Source of the DNA: Candidatus Eremiobacteraceae bacterium
Lineage (GTDB): Bacteria; Vulcanimicrobiota; Vulcanimicrobiia; Eremiobacterales; Eremiobacteraceae
Direction of reading: 5' to 3'
Assembly: GCA_035710745.1 (NCBI GenBank)
Contig: DASTCX010000013.1
Location: 152,083 to 216,082 of the forward strand
Length of the DNA stretch: 64,000 bases
A model generated the notes under the pieces. The model worked only from the letters and a program-made list of their open reading frames with translations, had not been told where the DNA came from and did no database searches. Position 1 is the first letter of the stretch; the number at the start of each line of letters is the position of its first letter. Of the stretch, positions 1-9,139 are shown in pieces. Position numbers and translations under genes: made by a program.

Positions 1-420
1 GCTGAACGCGGGTGGCATCCCTGAGTAGTCGCCGCCGATGCGCGGGTATTGCGTTGCGGTTCCGGCGATCGTGCCGTCGTCATTCATCGTACCGTAGACC
101 CGCAGCGAGCCGGTAGACCCGATATCGAGCCACAGCTCACTTCCGCGGGTTCCACCCGTCACTTCGACCGGCGGTCCAGCGTCGGCAGGTATGTACGAGC
201 CGCTGATCGTGCCGTCGTCGGACACGCTCAACGTCATCTTGCCGACGATGGCACCGGCAGAAGGCAGCGGTAGCGTCTGCGTCATCACGGTGTTGTAGCT
301 GTGCGTCTGCGTCGTAGCTGACGCGAAAGATGCCGAGGGGGCGATGGCGAGAGCGGTGCCCGAGAGAGCCGCTGCGCACGCCAGGATCGCGATAGTGCGT
401 CTCATTGTCGTTTGAATCAT
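1..420 (-). CDS. Secreted protein of unknown function, C-terminus cut by window edge
   Basis: The reading frame runs off the left edge without a stop, so only the first 140 residues are visible. The N-terminus (MIQTTMRRTIAILACAAA) is a classic signal peptide ending near an Ala-rich cleavage region. The mature part has short repeated beta-type segments (LSVSDDGTISGSY and VYGTMNDDGTIAGT), which look like a DDGTI(S/A)G repeat seen in secreted beta-rich proteins. A purine-rich GGGAG lies directly before the ATG at 420; a second ATG at 405 is possible. It is divergent from the Asp-box protein gene. The function is not recognised. Confidence 0.6.
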   Translation of the reverse strand, partial: MIQTTMRRTIAILACAAALSGTALAIAPSASFASATTQTHSYNTVMTQTLPLPSAGAIVGKMTLSVSDDGTISGSYIPADAGPPVEVTGGTRGSELWLDIGSTGSLRVYGTMNDDGTIAGTATQYPRIGGDYSGMPPAFS

Positions 421-575
421 CTCCCTACATGAATCCTGAATTCGTCCTAGCTTGTAAACGTAAAACCGAACGCGAGCGTTACGCTCGATCTCCGTATATG
501 ACGGCGGTAAAGGGATTGCCGGTCGCTCGTCCGTAGCCGCAAATCAACAGGGCCGCCCTTGAGGAGATCGCATTC

Positions 576-2048
576 GTGCATCGTCATATCGTCGTCACCT
601 TGCTCGCTCTCGCGACGTGGTGTGCAGCGGGGGCCGTCGCTTCCGCCCAGCCTGCGCTCGTCAGGGTGAGCACTGACCATTTCACGACATCAGGATTTCA
701 GCATAAGACCGAGGTCGAGCCGCAGACCTACGCGTACGGCAACACGATCATAAGCGCTTTCCAAGTCGGCCGCGTCGGTACGCAAGGGGTCGGCAGCGAA
801 GATATCGGTTGGGCGACGTCGCTCAACGCCGGGTCGACGTGGCAACACGGCGTACTGCCGGGAATCACGAAAGGGCAGAATCCGAACAACAAGTACGACG
901 GCGTCAGCGATCCGTCGGTCGTCTACGATGCCGCGCACGGCGTTTGGATGATCGCATCGCTGCCGCTAAGCAACACGCTGCAGTCCTCGCCGGCGGTCCT
1001 CATCAGCCGATCGACGGATGCCTTGCACTGGCGCCGTCCAGTCGGCATCGCACCGCGCACGCAGTCGGCGGACAAGGACTGGATCACGTGCGATAATACC
1101 TCGACGAGCCCGTTCTTCGGCCACTGCTACGTCGAGTGGGATGAGCCCGCCGGCGGCGACTTGATCATGATGAGCACGTCGACCGATGGTGGCGCGACGT
1201 GGAGCCCTGCGAAAACCACGGCGAACGGCGACGGGGGACTCGGCGGCGAACCGCTCGTGCAGCCGAACGGAACTGTGATCGTTCCGGCTTGGGGCGGGCC
1301 CGGCATCATCGCCTTCGAGTCGACGAACGGCGGTATGAGCTGGACCGGCGCCGTCAACGTCGCGGAGATATTCTGGAACGGCGACCCGGGCGGCATCCGC
1401 TCGAACCCGCTGCCGTCGACCTCGATGGATGCATCGGGGAAGATCTACGTCGCCTGGTCGGATTGCCGCTTCAGGACGAACTGCTCCTCGAACGACATCG
1501 TCTATGCGAGTTCGGCCGACGGCGTGAACTGGTCGGCGGTGTCGCGCGTCGCGATCGATCCGACGTCGAGCAGCGTCGATCACCTCGACCCCGGTTTCGG
1601 CGTGCAGCCGACGACGTTCGGATCGTCGGCGAACATCGCGGTCACCTTCTACTTCTTCCCGAACGCCAATTGTTCGTTTTCGACCTGCCAGCTCGGCGTC
1701 GGTTTCGTGTCATCCACGAATGGCGGTATGTCGTGGAGCAGTCCGACGACGCTCGCCGGTCCGATGCAACTTTCGTGGCTCGCGAACAGCGACATCGGGT
1801 ACATGGTCGGTGACTACATCACGACGGCGTTCGTCAACTCGACGCCGTATAGCGTCGTCGCGATCGCCAAACGGCCGGTCGGCGGGCTTTTCAACCAGGC
1901 GATGTACACACCAGTGGGCGGACTCGCGTCGCCGCGATTCGGGCCACAATTCACGTCGATGTTCGATGTGGCTCATCCCGACTACCGGTTCTTATTCCAC
2001 TGGCATCGGATACCGCCGAAGGGCGTCAAGGCCGAGCACGAGGGCTAG
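576..2048 (+). CDS. Secreted sialidase-fold (BNR/Asp-box) protein
   Basis: A 490-residue exported protein starting at GTG with a GAGGAG ribosome site nine bases upstream. Residues 1-25 are a signal peptide ending ASAQP. Several Asp-box motifs (S-x-D/N-G-G-x-T/S-W) recur through the protein: SLNAGSTW, STDGGATW, STNGGMSW, SADGVNW and SSTNGGMSW. These mark a six-bladed sialidase-type propeller. Family knowledge: the fold occurs in exo-sialidases and in many non-enzymatic secreted proteins. I did not find the arginine triad of a true sialidase with confidence, so glycosidase activity is unproven. Cysteine pairs (CDNTSTSPFFGHC, CRFRTNC, CSFSTC) suggest disulfides outside the cytoplasm. Transcription ends at a strong hairpin just downstream. 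Confidence 0.75.
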   Translation: MHRHIVVTLLALATWCAAGAVASAQPALVRVSTDHFTTSGFQHKTEVEPQTYAYGNTIISAFQVGRVGTQGVGSEDIGWATSLNAGSTWQHGVLPGITKGQNPNNKYDGVSDPSVVYDAAHGVWMIASLPLSNTLQSSPAVLISRSTDALHWRRPVGIAPRTQSADKDWITCDNTSTSPFFGHCYVEWDEPAGGDLIMMSTSTDGGATWSPAKTTANGDGGLGGEPLVQPNGTVIVPAWGGPGIIAFESTNGGMSWTGAVNVAEIFWNGDPGGIRSNPLPSTSMDASGKIYVAWSDCRFRTNCSSNDIVYASSADGVNWSAVSRVAIDPTSSSVDHLDPGFGVQPTTFGSSANIAVTFYFFPNANCSFSTCQLGVGFVSSTNGGMSWSSPTTLAGPMQLSWLANSDIGYMVGDYITTAFVNSTPYSVVAIAKRPVGGLFNQAMYTPVGGLASPRFGPQFTSMFDVAHPDYRFLFHWHRIPPKGVKAEHEG

Positions 2049-2061
2049 GCCGATAAACCCC

Positions 2062-2089
2062 GGAGGGCGAGCACTGCTCGCCCTCCTTT
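2062..2089. terminator. Rho-independent terminator between convergent genes
   Basis: An 11-bp perfect GC-rich stem (GGAGGGCGAGC / GCTCGCCCTCC) with a three-base loop, followed by TTTA, lies 14 bases after the Asp-box gene stop. It also lies beyond the stop of the convergent S53 peptidase, so it may serve both strands, though the T-tract is only on the plus side. Confidence 0.75.
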
Positions 2090-2117
2090 ATCGTGACCGT
2101 GTCCTACTCAGGACGGA

Positions 2118-3743
2118 TCAGATCCTCCGCGCGAGTTGCAGACCTAAGATCGACCCGATCCCAGAACAATCGTCATAGCCCGTCAGACAAGGTATGCCGT
2201 TGTTGCCGCTCACGACGTCCGTGTATATCAGGTAGCCGTGCAGCTTGAAGGTTCTGTAGAGCGACGGGTTGGCGAAGCCGACGCGACTGCCTTCGACTTG
2301 GTCTACCTGCCCGAGAAACGCCGCCGTCGCCGGCGCTGCCCATGACGTCCCTCCGATGACTCCCCAATTCCCATTGAGGTAGAACGCGTCCGGGAAATAT
2401 GGACCGGACACGTCGGGGATGTTCCGCGTCGTCGTCGAGAATACGCCGGCCAGGCCGACTTGATAGTGCGGGATCGGGAAGATGTCTGATGGGCCGCCGC
2501 CAGAGCCCGAATCCTCATGCTGGCTGATGAGATTGCCATTCGCATCGATCGAAGGATCGACGCCGCCGACCGACGTGAAGTAACGCGTGACGGCAGGGAC
2601 ATCCTGGCCGGTTCCATCCGCGCACTTACCGCCGCGGCCGAAGTCGCCGGTGCTGGCGACGAAGCTGATACCTTCGGCAGCGCCTTCTTTCGTGATCGTC
2701 GTGATCGTGTCGATGACGCTTTGTGCGACGTCGTCCTCGCAAAGACCGAAGCTCGAGCTCACGACCTCTGCGAGATCGTCGGACACGGCCTTCGCGTACG
2801 CGTCCGTGATCTCTGTCCACGTGAACGCCGCGCCGAAGTTGTACACGTACATGTCGGCCCCAGGATCCATGGCGCCGACGGTCTCGGTGTCGAGCGTGGA
2901 TTCGACGCTGTTGTTCGGGTCGTACGGCTGGCCGCCATCGACTGGGACGTGCACGACCTTGCCCTTGCGCTGGATGTTGAAATACGCGGTGAACGCGTTG
3001 AGATCGTTGTCCGAACTATCGTAGTCGATCGCGATCGCGACCGCTTGGCCGTGACCGCCGAAGCCATGCTGAACGGGATAATTGTACGCTTGCGCGATCG
3101 CGAATGGACCGTAGCCGCCACGCGGGCCTTTAAGCGGGGGCCCGAGCTTGTCGGGCAAGCCGTCGCTCTTGGCGAGTATGTGATCGGTCGTCGGACCGTG
3201 CAAGTCATCGAAACCGATGACGTCGCGGACGGCTCCGCCCAGCGCCCCCGGCACATACGCCGGCGTGACGTTCGCGTAACGGATGCCGCTTGCACCGGCT
3301 TGTCGAACGGCGTCGATTCGCGTGTTGAAATACCGCTCGACGACCGCCGCGGATGCACGCGCGTGGAGGATGGTGCCGTCGGGCGACGCGCTCACGGAAA
3401 ATCCAGCGCGCGTGAGCAGACCGGTGACCTGTCGCTCGGCCTGAGCGCTTGGCGCGAACGCGGCGCGGAACTGCGCGCTCGTCAAGAAATGGCGGAAGAA
3501 CGGCGATGACGGGTCGCTGACCGCGTCGACGAATTGATCGAGCTGGGCGTCATTCCTGAAGCGCATGACGACCGAGAGCGTGATCGGTTGCGCCGCCCCG
3601 ACTCTCCCGAGATCGGTGAGGCCGGCGCTACGCGGCGGTGCGACGATCGCTGCGTACGGCGCAGCGGATGCAGCGGCCGTCATCGCGATCACAGCGGCCG
3701 ACGCCGCCGTCAAGAGCAGTGCCAAAGAGGTTAGCCTACGCAT
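2118..3743 (-). CDS. S53 family (sedolisin/kumamolisin-type) serine-carboxyl peptidase
   Basis: Secreted endopeptidase precursor of 541 residues. Residues 1-28 are a signal peptide. Residues about 45-185 are the activation pro-domain, including the conserved YFNTRID segment near 138. The catalytic domain follows with Glu281 and Asp285 in the E-x3-D motif (VESTLDTE), the oxyanion Asp region SSSFGLCEDD near 330, and the nucleophile Ser467 in GGTSWAAP. The C-terminal Asp/Gly-rich stretch (DVVSGNNG) fits the calcium site of the family. Known members work at acid pH and self-cleave the pro-domain, so this one likely degrades protein outside the cell. The ATG is preceded by GGAGGGGG four bases away. 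It is complete and monocistronic. Confidence 0.92.
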   Translation of the reverse strand: MRRLTSLALLLTAASAAVIAMTAAASAAPYAAIVAPPRSAGLTDLGRVGAAQPITLSVVMRFRNDAQLDQFVDAVSDPSSPFFRHFLTSAQFRAAFAPSAQAERQVTGLLTRAGFSVSASPDGTILHARASAAVVERYFNTRIDAVRQAGASGIRYANVTPAYVPGALGGAVRDVIGFDDLHGPTTDHILAKSDGLPDKLGPPLKGPRGGYGPFAIAQAYNYPVQHGFGGHGQAVAIAIDYDSSDNDLNAFTAYFNIQRKGKVVHVPVDGGQPYDPNNSVESTLDTETVGAMDPGADMYVYNFGAAFTWTEITDAYAKAVSDDLAEVVSSSFGLCEDDVAQSVIDTITTITKEGAAEGISFVASTGDFGRGGKCADGTGQDVPAVTRYFTSVGGVDPSIDANGNLISQHEDSGSGGGPSDIFPIPHYQVGLAGVFSTTTRNIPDVSGPYFPDAFYLNGNWGVIGGTSWAAPATAAFLGQVDQVEGSRVGFANPSLYRTFKLHGYLIYTDVVSGNNGIPCLTGYDDCSGIGSILGLQLARRI

Positions 3744-3877
3744 CGTTCCCCCTCCGTGTCAGGCGAAATCGCATTGATAAGTGCGCTCGTGTTCGGACGG
3801 CGACGTACCGCTCCTGTCGTGTGCGTGACGAACGCGCTGAAAGGCCCAATACTCTAGAGCAATCGAACAATGGGACC

Positions 3878-4174
3878 ATGAAGCGTCGTGGACGCCGGCG
3901 CGTCGGCTGGGCGTTGCGCCTCCCAGCTATTTATCTCGTATTGTTCGCTGCGACGTCGCTTTACGCGCTGAACGCGCTTTCAGAACCGTGTCAGGACCCA
4001 GACTGCCTCAACACTTTTAACGGGCTGCTCGCCCCAGGGATGCTGCTGCTTCCGTGGATCGACTGGATCCATGCCGCGAACGTTTGGATCGTCTACTGCG
4101 TTCCGCTGGCGCTCAACGCGCTGATCCTCATGGGTGTCGGCATCCTCATCGACAAGCGCGCACGCGGAACTTGA
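3878..4174 (+). CDS. Small membrane protein, unknown function
   Basis: A 98-residue protein with a very basic start (MKRRGRRRVG) and two hydrophobic segments: residues about 14-32 and 68-92, separated by a loop with CQDPDC that could form a disulfide. The reading frame is open much further upstream, but the ATG at 3878 gives the typical positive-inside membrane-protein start. Its last 29 bases overlap the end of the convergent DUF1801 gene. No family is recognised. Confidence 0.5.
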   Translation: MKRRGRRRVGWALRLPAIYLVLFAATSLYALNALSEPCQDPDCLNTFNGLLAPGMLLLPWIDWIHAANVWIVYCVPLALNALILMGVGILIDKRARGT

Positions 4175-4496
4175 CGATCCTCGTCACGAGCGCGAGCGGC
4201 AACGGTTTGTCGAATGGGAACTGGATCGAGCCCTTTGCAAATCTGTAGCTCGATAGCTCGTCCTTGAAGTGCGCGACGCCGCCGGCGCCAGGATAGAACC
4301 CGATGTGGTTCGAGAACGCGGCGTACCAGACGAGCATGCGGTTCATCTTGAACGCCGGGATGCTATAGCTAATGGTCTCGGTCGCGCTAGGCGCGGCTTT
4401 GCGGATCGTCGCGCGCATCTGCTTCAGCCTGCGCCGCACGTCCGCCGGAAAACCCGCGATGTAGTCGTCAACGGTTTTCGAAGCCCTTTCCGCCAT
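4146..4496 (-). CDS. DUF1801 (YdhG-like) domain protein
   Basis: A 116-residue cytosolic protein with the layout of the DUF1801/YdhG family: KTVDDYIAGFPADVRRRLKQMRATIRK at the N-terminus, then ETISYSIPAFKMN and the aromatic segment HIGFYPGAGGVAHFKDEL, ending in GSIQFPFDKPLPLALVTRIVKFR. Proteins of this fold have been linked to iron handling in Bacillus, but the biochemical role is unsettled. The start has AGGTGA nine bases upstream. It is convergent with and slightly overlaps the small membrane protein gene. Confidence 0.8.
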   Translation of the reverse strand: MAERASKTVDDYIAGFPADVRRRLKQMRATIRKAAPSATETISYSIPAFKMNRMLVWYAAFSNHIGFYPGAGGVAHFKDELSSYRFAKGSIQFPFDKPLPLALVTRIVKFRVRACR

Positions 4497-4585
4497 AGTT
4501 GAATGTCACCTCACGATGCCCGACCTTCGCGGCGCGGACGAGCCTCCCCCGGGGAGCAGCAGAGCGATACGGCAAAGCACGGACG

Positions 4586-5600
4586 ATGATCAAAATGCTC
4601 TTCCTTTGTCCGCTCATAATAGTCTCCAGGTCGATCGCGTCTGCGGCGGCACCCGCGCCGGCTCCGAAAGAGACGGAGCCGCCCGGGCTCACGTCCGGAG
4701 TGCTTGCGAATCGTTCATTTCTCGTGTCGACGTCCGAGGGCGCTGGAATCGCGCGCTATTTCGGCAACGGATCGCTCGACGGCTCGCGGACCGCGACTCG
4801 CGCAATGATCATCGTCCACGGCGTCCTGCGCAACGCGGATACGTACTTCGCAACCGGTGAGCTCACGCTGCGCGCGGCGCATGCGGACGACACGCTCCTC
4901 ATCGCGCCGCAATTCGTCGAAGCGGTCGACCTCAAAGGTCACGACGTCCCGGCGACGACACTTCGCTGGAGCGACGATTGGGCCGATCAGCACCTACTCG
5001 GTCTTCGACGCGATGCTCGAGCGGCTCGCCGATCGGACGCGATTCCCCAAGCTCACGTCGATCGTCGTCGTCGGTCATTCCGCCGGAGGCCAGATCGTTC
5101 AGCGCTACGCTGTTGTCGGTAATGGTCCGAGCCTCATCGCGAACAGCGGCGTGCGCGTCCATCTCATCGTCTCAAACCCGTCCTCATACCTCTACTTCGG
5201 CGGGCAGCGCCCGTACGCGCACAAGGGCTGCGCCGATTTCGATCATTGGCGCTACGGCTTCATCGACGCTCCGCCCTACGTCGATGCCTCCTCAGCTGCG
5301 TACGAACAGCGTTATATCGCGCGCGACATCACCTACCTGCTCGGGACCGCCGATACAAATCCGCGCGAGTGGGATCTCGACACGTCGTGCGCCGGCGAAT
5401 CCCAAGGACCGCATCGTTTCGCTCGCGGCAAGGCGTACGCCGCGTATCTGAAGCGACGCCATCCCGCCGGCACGGCGCAGGATTACGCGTTCGTCCCCGG
5501 CGTCGGTCACGACAACCGGAAGATGTTCACATCGGCATGCGGGATCGCCGTCATCTTCGACAGGCCACGATCGGCGTGTTCGGTGGCTCATAAGATCTGA
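4586..5600 (+). pseudogene. Secreted alpha/beta hydrolase broken by a frameshift
   Basis: Two adjoining frames together encode one hydrolase. The first, from ATG 4586, has a signal peptide and the strand AMIIVHGVLRNADTYF. The second carries the nucleophile elbow VVGHSAGGQ (GxSxG), a catalytic-type VPGVGHDNRKMF histidine segment near the end and the stop at 5600. The frame changes between about 4975 and 5005, after RWSDDWADQ and before STYSVFDAM. The change equals one extra base or two missing bases. No slippery heptamer is visible there, so mutation or a sequencing/assembly error is more likely than programmed shifting. If intact it would be an exported esterase/depolymerase-like enzyme of about 330 residues. 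Confidence 0.75.
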
Positions 5601-5621
5601 CGCACGCGCTCGACGAGAAGC

Positions 5622-6974
5622 TTAGTCGTTGTCCGGGGGCTCCGCCCGCCAACTATTCATGATCTGCGCTTTTGAGTAGAGCGTCGTCACCGGTTTGTAC
5701 GGGAGCGGCGTTTGGTTGAAATCAAAACAGTCGGATAGGTCATCGGCGCGCGCGTCGGTATAGCCAAGCGAGCCGAGACTCCAGTTGCCTTCGATGAAGC
5801 GCAAGAGGCTGCCGAATTCGTGCGGCACCTTCGAGACGTAGCCCGCCTTCGCGTACGGCGAGATGACGATGAGCGGCACGCGAAACCCTAACTCGTAACT
5901 GTTGTAGATCGTCGGCGCGACATGGTCGTACCACCCGCCCCAGTCATCCCAGGTCACGAAGACCACGGTGCTGTTCCAGTATCGGCTCGAGCCGACTGCG
6001 TTGACGACATCGCCCACCCACGACGGTCCTGTGTTCGACTGCGATAATGGGTGATCGGAATTCGCGCCCGTCGGCACCACCCACGATACGGCGGGAAGCG
6101 TTCCGCGGGAGATCGCGTTGAAGATGTTCGTCTCAGGCACCGACACTTTCGACCAATCGGACCCGAATCGGATATGGCGTATCGCCTCCGGACCCGTCCA
6201 TAAGAAGAACGGCTCCGGCGTGAAGTATCGCCACGAAACGCCCTTCCCATCGAGGAGATCCGGCAGCGTCGGGTGGTCGAAACACGGGAATATGGTCTGA
6301 TTTTCGTCGCCCTTCGTGTTGATCAGCGCGACCGTGCTTCCGGGCGGTGAGTCACATCCTGAGTTCTCTTTGCGGACGCCGTCCAGATAGGCGACGTTTT
6401 CGGCCGCAAGCAGATCCGTGCCCACCGACGGCGCAGACGTGCCGGAGATGATGTACTGGTGCGCCGGAAAGCTCGGTCCTTCGTTGCTCTGGAACATGTG
6501 GTCTGCGAACGTGAACTGCTCGGCGAGTTGGAAGTACGGCTTCGTCTCCGACTGCGGCACGTATCCGTATGCGGGGAAAGGCGGTGCCGTCGATCCGGTT
6601 GCCGGATGGACCGGCTCCTTGTCAAAGCCGTCCATCTTTCCACCGTCATATTCCACGACAAAACCGCCAGGGACGCCATCTATTCCGGCATGGCTATGAT
6701 CGAGATCGTACGGCGCTTCGAGCGGTATGGACTGGAGCGGCACGATTTTTCCGGTCGACGTCTTACCGCTCGTCACCGTGTCCGCACCGGGAAAGCCGTT
6801 GAAGAGATCGTCGACCGTGCGGTTCTCTTGGACGATGATGATGACGTGTTTGATCGGCGTTTGCGTGGCGGGCGTCGACACTGGGAGCGGCGCCATCGAA
6901 CCGCCTCCGCCGCCGCAAGCACTCAGCACGACGCAGGCGGATATCGCTGCGAACGAGGCGACCTTGCGAAGCAT
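5622..6974 (-). CDS. Phosphoesterase family lipoprotein (acid phosphatase/phospholipase C type)
   Basis: Alkaline-phosphatase-superfamily phosphoesterase (the PF04185-type family). From the ATG at 6974 it has a short leader with lipobox VLSAC followed by a Gly run, so it should be a lipid-anchored envelope protein. The family signature IKHVIIIVQENRTVDDLF carries the metal-binding Glu-Asn and the Thr nucleophile position. Further blocks are EGPSFPAHQYIISG, FVTWDDWGGWYDHVAP and VPLIVISPYAK. An upstream in-frame ATG at 6989 is possible, but AGGG eight bases before 6974 favours the shorter start. Likely releases phosphate from phosphoesters or phospholipids. A second relative lies at 10067-11407. 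Confidence 0.85.
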   Translation of the reverse strand: MLRKVASFAAISACVVLSACGGGGGSMAPLPVSTPATQTPIKHVIIIVQENRTVDDLFNGFPGADTVTSGKTSTGKIVPLQSIPLEAPYDLDHSHAGIDGVPGGFVVEYDGGKMDGFDKEPVHPATGSTAPPFPAYGYVPQSETKPYFQLAEQFTFADHMFQSNEGPSFPAHQYIISGTSAPSVGTDLLAAENVAYLDGVRKENSGCDSPPGSTVALINTKGDENQTIFPCFDHPTLPDLLDGKGVSWRYFTPEPFFLWTGPEAIRHIRFGSDWSKVSVPETNIFNAISRGTLPAVSWVVPTGANSDHPLSQSNTGPSWVGDVVNAVGSSRYWNSTVVFVTWDDWGGWYDHVAPTIYNSYELGFRVPLIVISPYAKAGYVSKVPHEFGSLLRFIEGNWSLGSLGYTDARADDLSDCFDFNQTPLPYKPVTTLYSKAQIMNSWRAEPPDND

Positions 6975-7238
6975 GCCCGTTACCCTCATGCCGGTTCGGT
7001 AAGTTCCGCCCCGTTTTCAGCATGATACCCTCGGAGCGCACCGACATGATTAGAGGCGCGTTAGTGGCTGATGACGTCTTGATGACCGGCGCAGCGCTCC
7101 GGCCAGCGGTCGAAATGAGCAGAATTGAGCCCCGCGGCTCAAGGACGGCTCGCTCGCCGTTTTGAATGCGCGTCATCCACCATTCATCGACCGCCGCGCT
7201 GCCTAGCGATGCGGCGCTCTCCGTTGGAGGTCGTAGTC

Positions 7239-8183
7239 ATGCGCATCGAACGTATTCTCGCAGCGGCCGCCGCGTCGACCGCGATCTCGGTTTTCGCCGG
7301 TTGTTCCGCGAACTCGACTGTTCAAAGCACGCCTCTCGTCCAGCCGCCCCCAAATGCGACGACGATCCGGCCGGCCACGGCGCAGACGCTCATCTACGCG
7401 TGCGAGTTCACAGCAAACGCATGCGTCTGGTACGTCCACGGCATGAATCGAGTCGCCGGTACGCTGACCGGCTTGTCGTTTCCAAGCGGCGTCGGTGTCG
7501 ACACGGCCGGCAACGTCTACGTCGCGAACTTCGGAGCGCAGAACGTGCCGGTCTACGCGAAAGGCTCGACGATGGTGCTCCGGACGCTCGATGATAGCGG
7601 GCATCTGCCCGTCGACGTCAAGGTCGACCCTAGCGGCACCGTCTATGTCGCGAACCTGCAAGACACCAACAGCTCGTCGGGCAGCATATCCGTGTATGCG
7701 CCCGGCAGCACGACGATCACGCGCGTCATCACGGATCCGAATTTCGGTACCGTCTCAGGCATCGCGATCGACGAGCACCGCGAACTCATCGCTTGCTACA
7801 ACAACGCTAATGGCGGTTTCTGCGATGAGTTCGTCCACGCACGAGGACACGGTACGACAGTCGTCTCGAACCCGGGAGCGGCCGGCATGGAAGGCGTTGC
7901 GTTTGACAACGCGGGAAACCTCGCGGTCCAAAGCGTGTTGGCCGGCACGCAGTACTTCACGCCGAGCTTCTCTCCGTGCGGCACAGATCCGGTGAATGGC
8001 GAGGAGATGTACCTAGCCTTCGACCGCTCCGGAGGCGACATCTACAAGACGAACACGGGCAGCTTCATCGAAGAAGACGCGTACGGGCCTTGCTCCGGGG
8101 CGACGCTCGAGAAGAAATACGACGCGGGCCTCAACGGAAACGTGCCCTACGGTGTCGCCGTCGATCCAGCGAGCCGTATCTGA
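7239..8183 (+). CDS. NHL/SMP-30-like beta-propeller lipoprotein
   Basis: A 314-residue lipoprotein from the ATG at 7239, which has GGAGG eight bases upstream; the frame stays open further 5' but without a ribosome site. The lipobox is VFAGC. The mature part repeats a motif of the type G-V-x-V-D-x-x-G-N-V-Y-V-A-N (PSGVGVDTAGNVYVANF, PVDVKVDPSGTVYVANL, VSGIAIDEHRELIAC, MEGVAFDNAGNLAV), typical of NHL or SMP-30-like propellers. Such proteins usually bind ligands or partners at the cell surface; no catalytic residues are evident. It is divergent from the phosphoesterase lipoprotein, with about 260 bases of shared upstream sequence. Confidence 0.75.
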   Translation: MRIERILAAAAASTAISVFAGCSANSTVQSTPLVQPPPNATTIRPATAQTLIYACEFTANACVWYVHGMNRVAGTLTGLSFPSGVGVDTAGNVYVANFGAQNVPVYAKGSTMVLRTLDDSGHLPVDVKVDPSGTVYVANLQDTNSSSGSISVYAPGSTTITRVITDPNFGTVSGIAIDEHRELIACYNNANGGFCDEFVHARGHGTTVVSNPGAAGMEGVAFDNAGNLAVQSVLAGTQYFTPSFSPCGTDPVNGEEMYLAFDRSGGDIYKTNTGSFIEEDAYGPCSGATLEKKYDAGLNGNVPYGVAVDPASRI

Positions 8184-8322
8184 GCGGGAATCAGCTCGGG
8201 CGAGAACGGGCCGGATTTTCATAAAAGCGACTGATCAAGGCTTCAGCCGGATTTCAGTCGGTATAGGTATCCTTTCATAGTCGGCGCTCGGCGTTCGAGT
8301 TCCGACGTCGGAGGGAGGCTAT

Positions 8323-8937
8323 ATGAAAATCACGGCTCTTACACGCCAGCTCGCCACGGGATTTACGCTCGCAGCGCTGGCCGCGGTCGTCATACAAGGT
8401 TGTGGCGGTGGCGGTTACGGCGGTGGATCGGCGTACAATCCGCCTCCCCCGCCGCCGCCCAATCCATCGCCTTCGCCTGGGCCGGTCATCCACGTCAATT
8501 TCTTCGGCGGCGGCAACGGCTCGATCAACATGGGTGCTCCGTTCAATGTCGTCACCGGCTTCACACAGCAGGCGCACGCACAGGTCATGGGCTTCTCCCC
8601 CGGCGAGATGATCACGATCACGAACAACGACACGACCGCGCACACGGTGAACGTGTTTAGCGCGTATCCGACTCCGGGTCCGCAAAGCACGGCGACGGAC
8701 GATAACGGCGGTACCTTCGGCCCCGGCTTTCTGAGCGGACCGATCGCTGCCGGTGGAACGATCGGACCCTTCATGGTGACGAACACAACGGGCAATCTGT
8801 TCATCATCTGCGGTATCCACTTCGCGGATGGCATGCAAGACGGCATCGTCGTCCAAGTCGGCGCTACTCCGGGTCCCGAGGCGACACCGGCTCCGCAATC
8901 GAGCGGCGGCGGCGGCTGTAAAGGCTACGGCTGCTAG
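8323..8937 (+). CDS. Cupredoxin-like copper lipoprotein
   Basis: A 204-residue envelope protein with a strong GGAGGGAGG site before the ATG. The signal peptide ends in lipobox IQGC (Cys27). A Gly/Tyr then poly-Pro linker (residues 28-54) leads to a plastocyanin/azurin-type domain. Type-1 copper ligands are all visible: His107 in NNDTTAHTVN, then Cys163, His166 and Met171 in the CGIHFADGM motif. A Gly/Cys tail follows (GGGGCKGYGC). The likely role is electron transfer or copper binding outside the membrane. It is probably terminated at the palindromes directly downstream. Confidence 0.85.
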   Translation: MKITALTRQLATGFTLAALAAVVIQGCGGGGYGGGSAYNPPPPPPPNPSPSPGPVIHVNFFGGGNGSINMGAPFNVVTGFTQQAHAQVMGFSPGEMITITNNDTTAHTVNVFSAYPTPGPQSTATDDNGGTFGPGFLSGPIAAGGTIGPFMVTNTTGNLFIICGIHFADGMQDGIVVQVGATPGPEATPAPQSSGGGGCKGYGC

Positions 8938-8950
8938 CCAACCACAATCT

Positions 8951-9085
8951 GTAGCGGTCGAGCTTTAGCTCGACCGGAGACGACCTCGCAGTTGCAAGGC
9001 CGCGGCGGTCGAGATAAATCTCGACCGCTCCCTTTTTCTTTTTCGCGATGGATCGGCCGCGGCGGTCGAGATAAATCTCGACCGC
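8951..9085. repeat. Family A palindromes: composite unit plus an extra copy
   Basis: Three hairpins in the gap between convergent genes. 8955-8976 is cggtcgagct-tt-agctcgaccg. 9005-9028 is gcggtcgagat-aa-atctcgaccgc, and 9062-9085 is an identical copy. The first two are joined by a spacer (gagacgacctcgcagttg...gccgcg) that recurs at 34997-35080 and, inverted, at 30859-30957. The second and third are each followed by C/T runs (tccctttttcttttt, tccccttttttcg), so on the plus strand they could also terminate the cupredoxin transcript. Confidence 0.85.
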
Positions 9086-9139
9086 TCCCCTTTTTTCGTG
9101 ATGAATCGGTCGCGTTTGTCGTAATGGATCGGTTGCGTG

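Noticed and set aside
4970..5005. Programmed ribosomal frameshift in the hydrolase
   Set aside because: No slippery heptamer, stop-codon context or downstream structure is visible at the junction.
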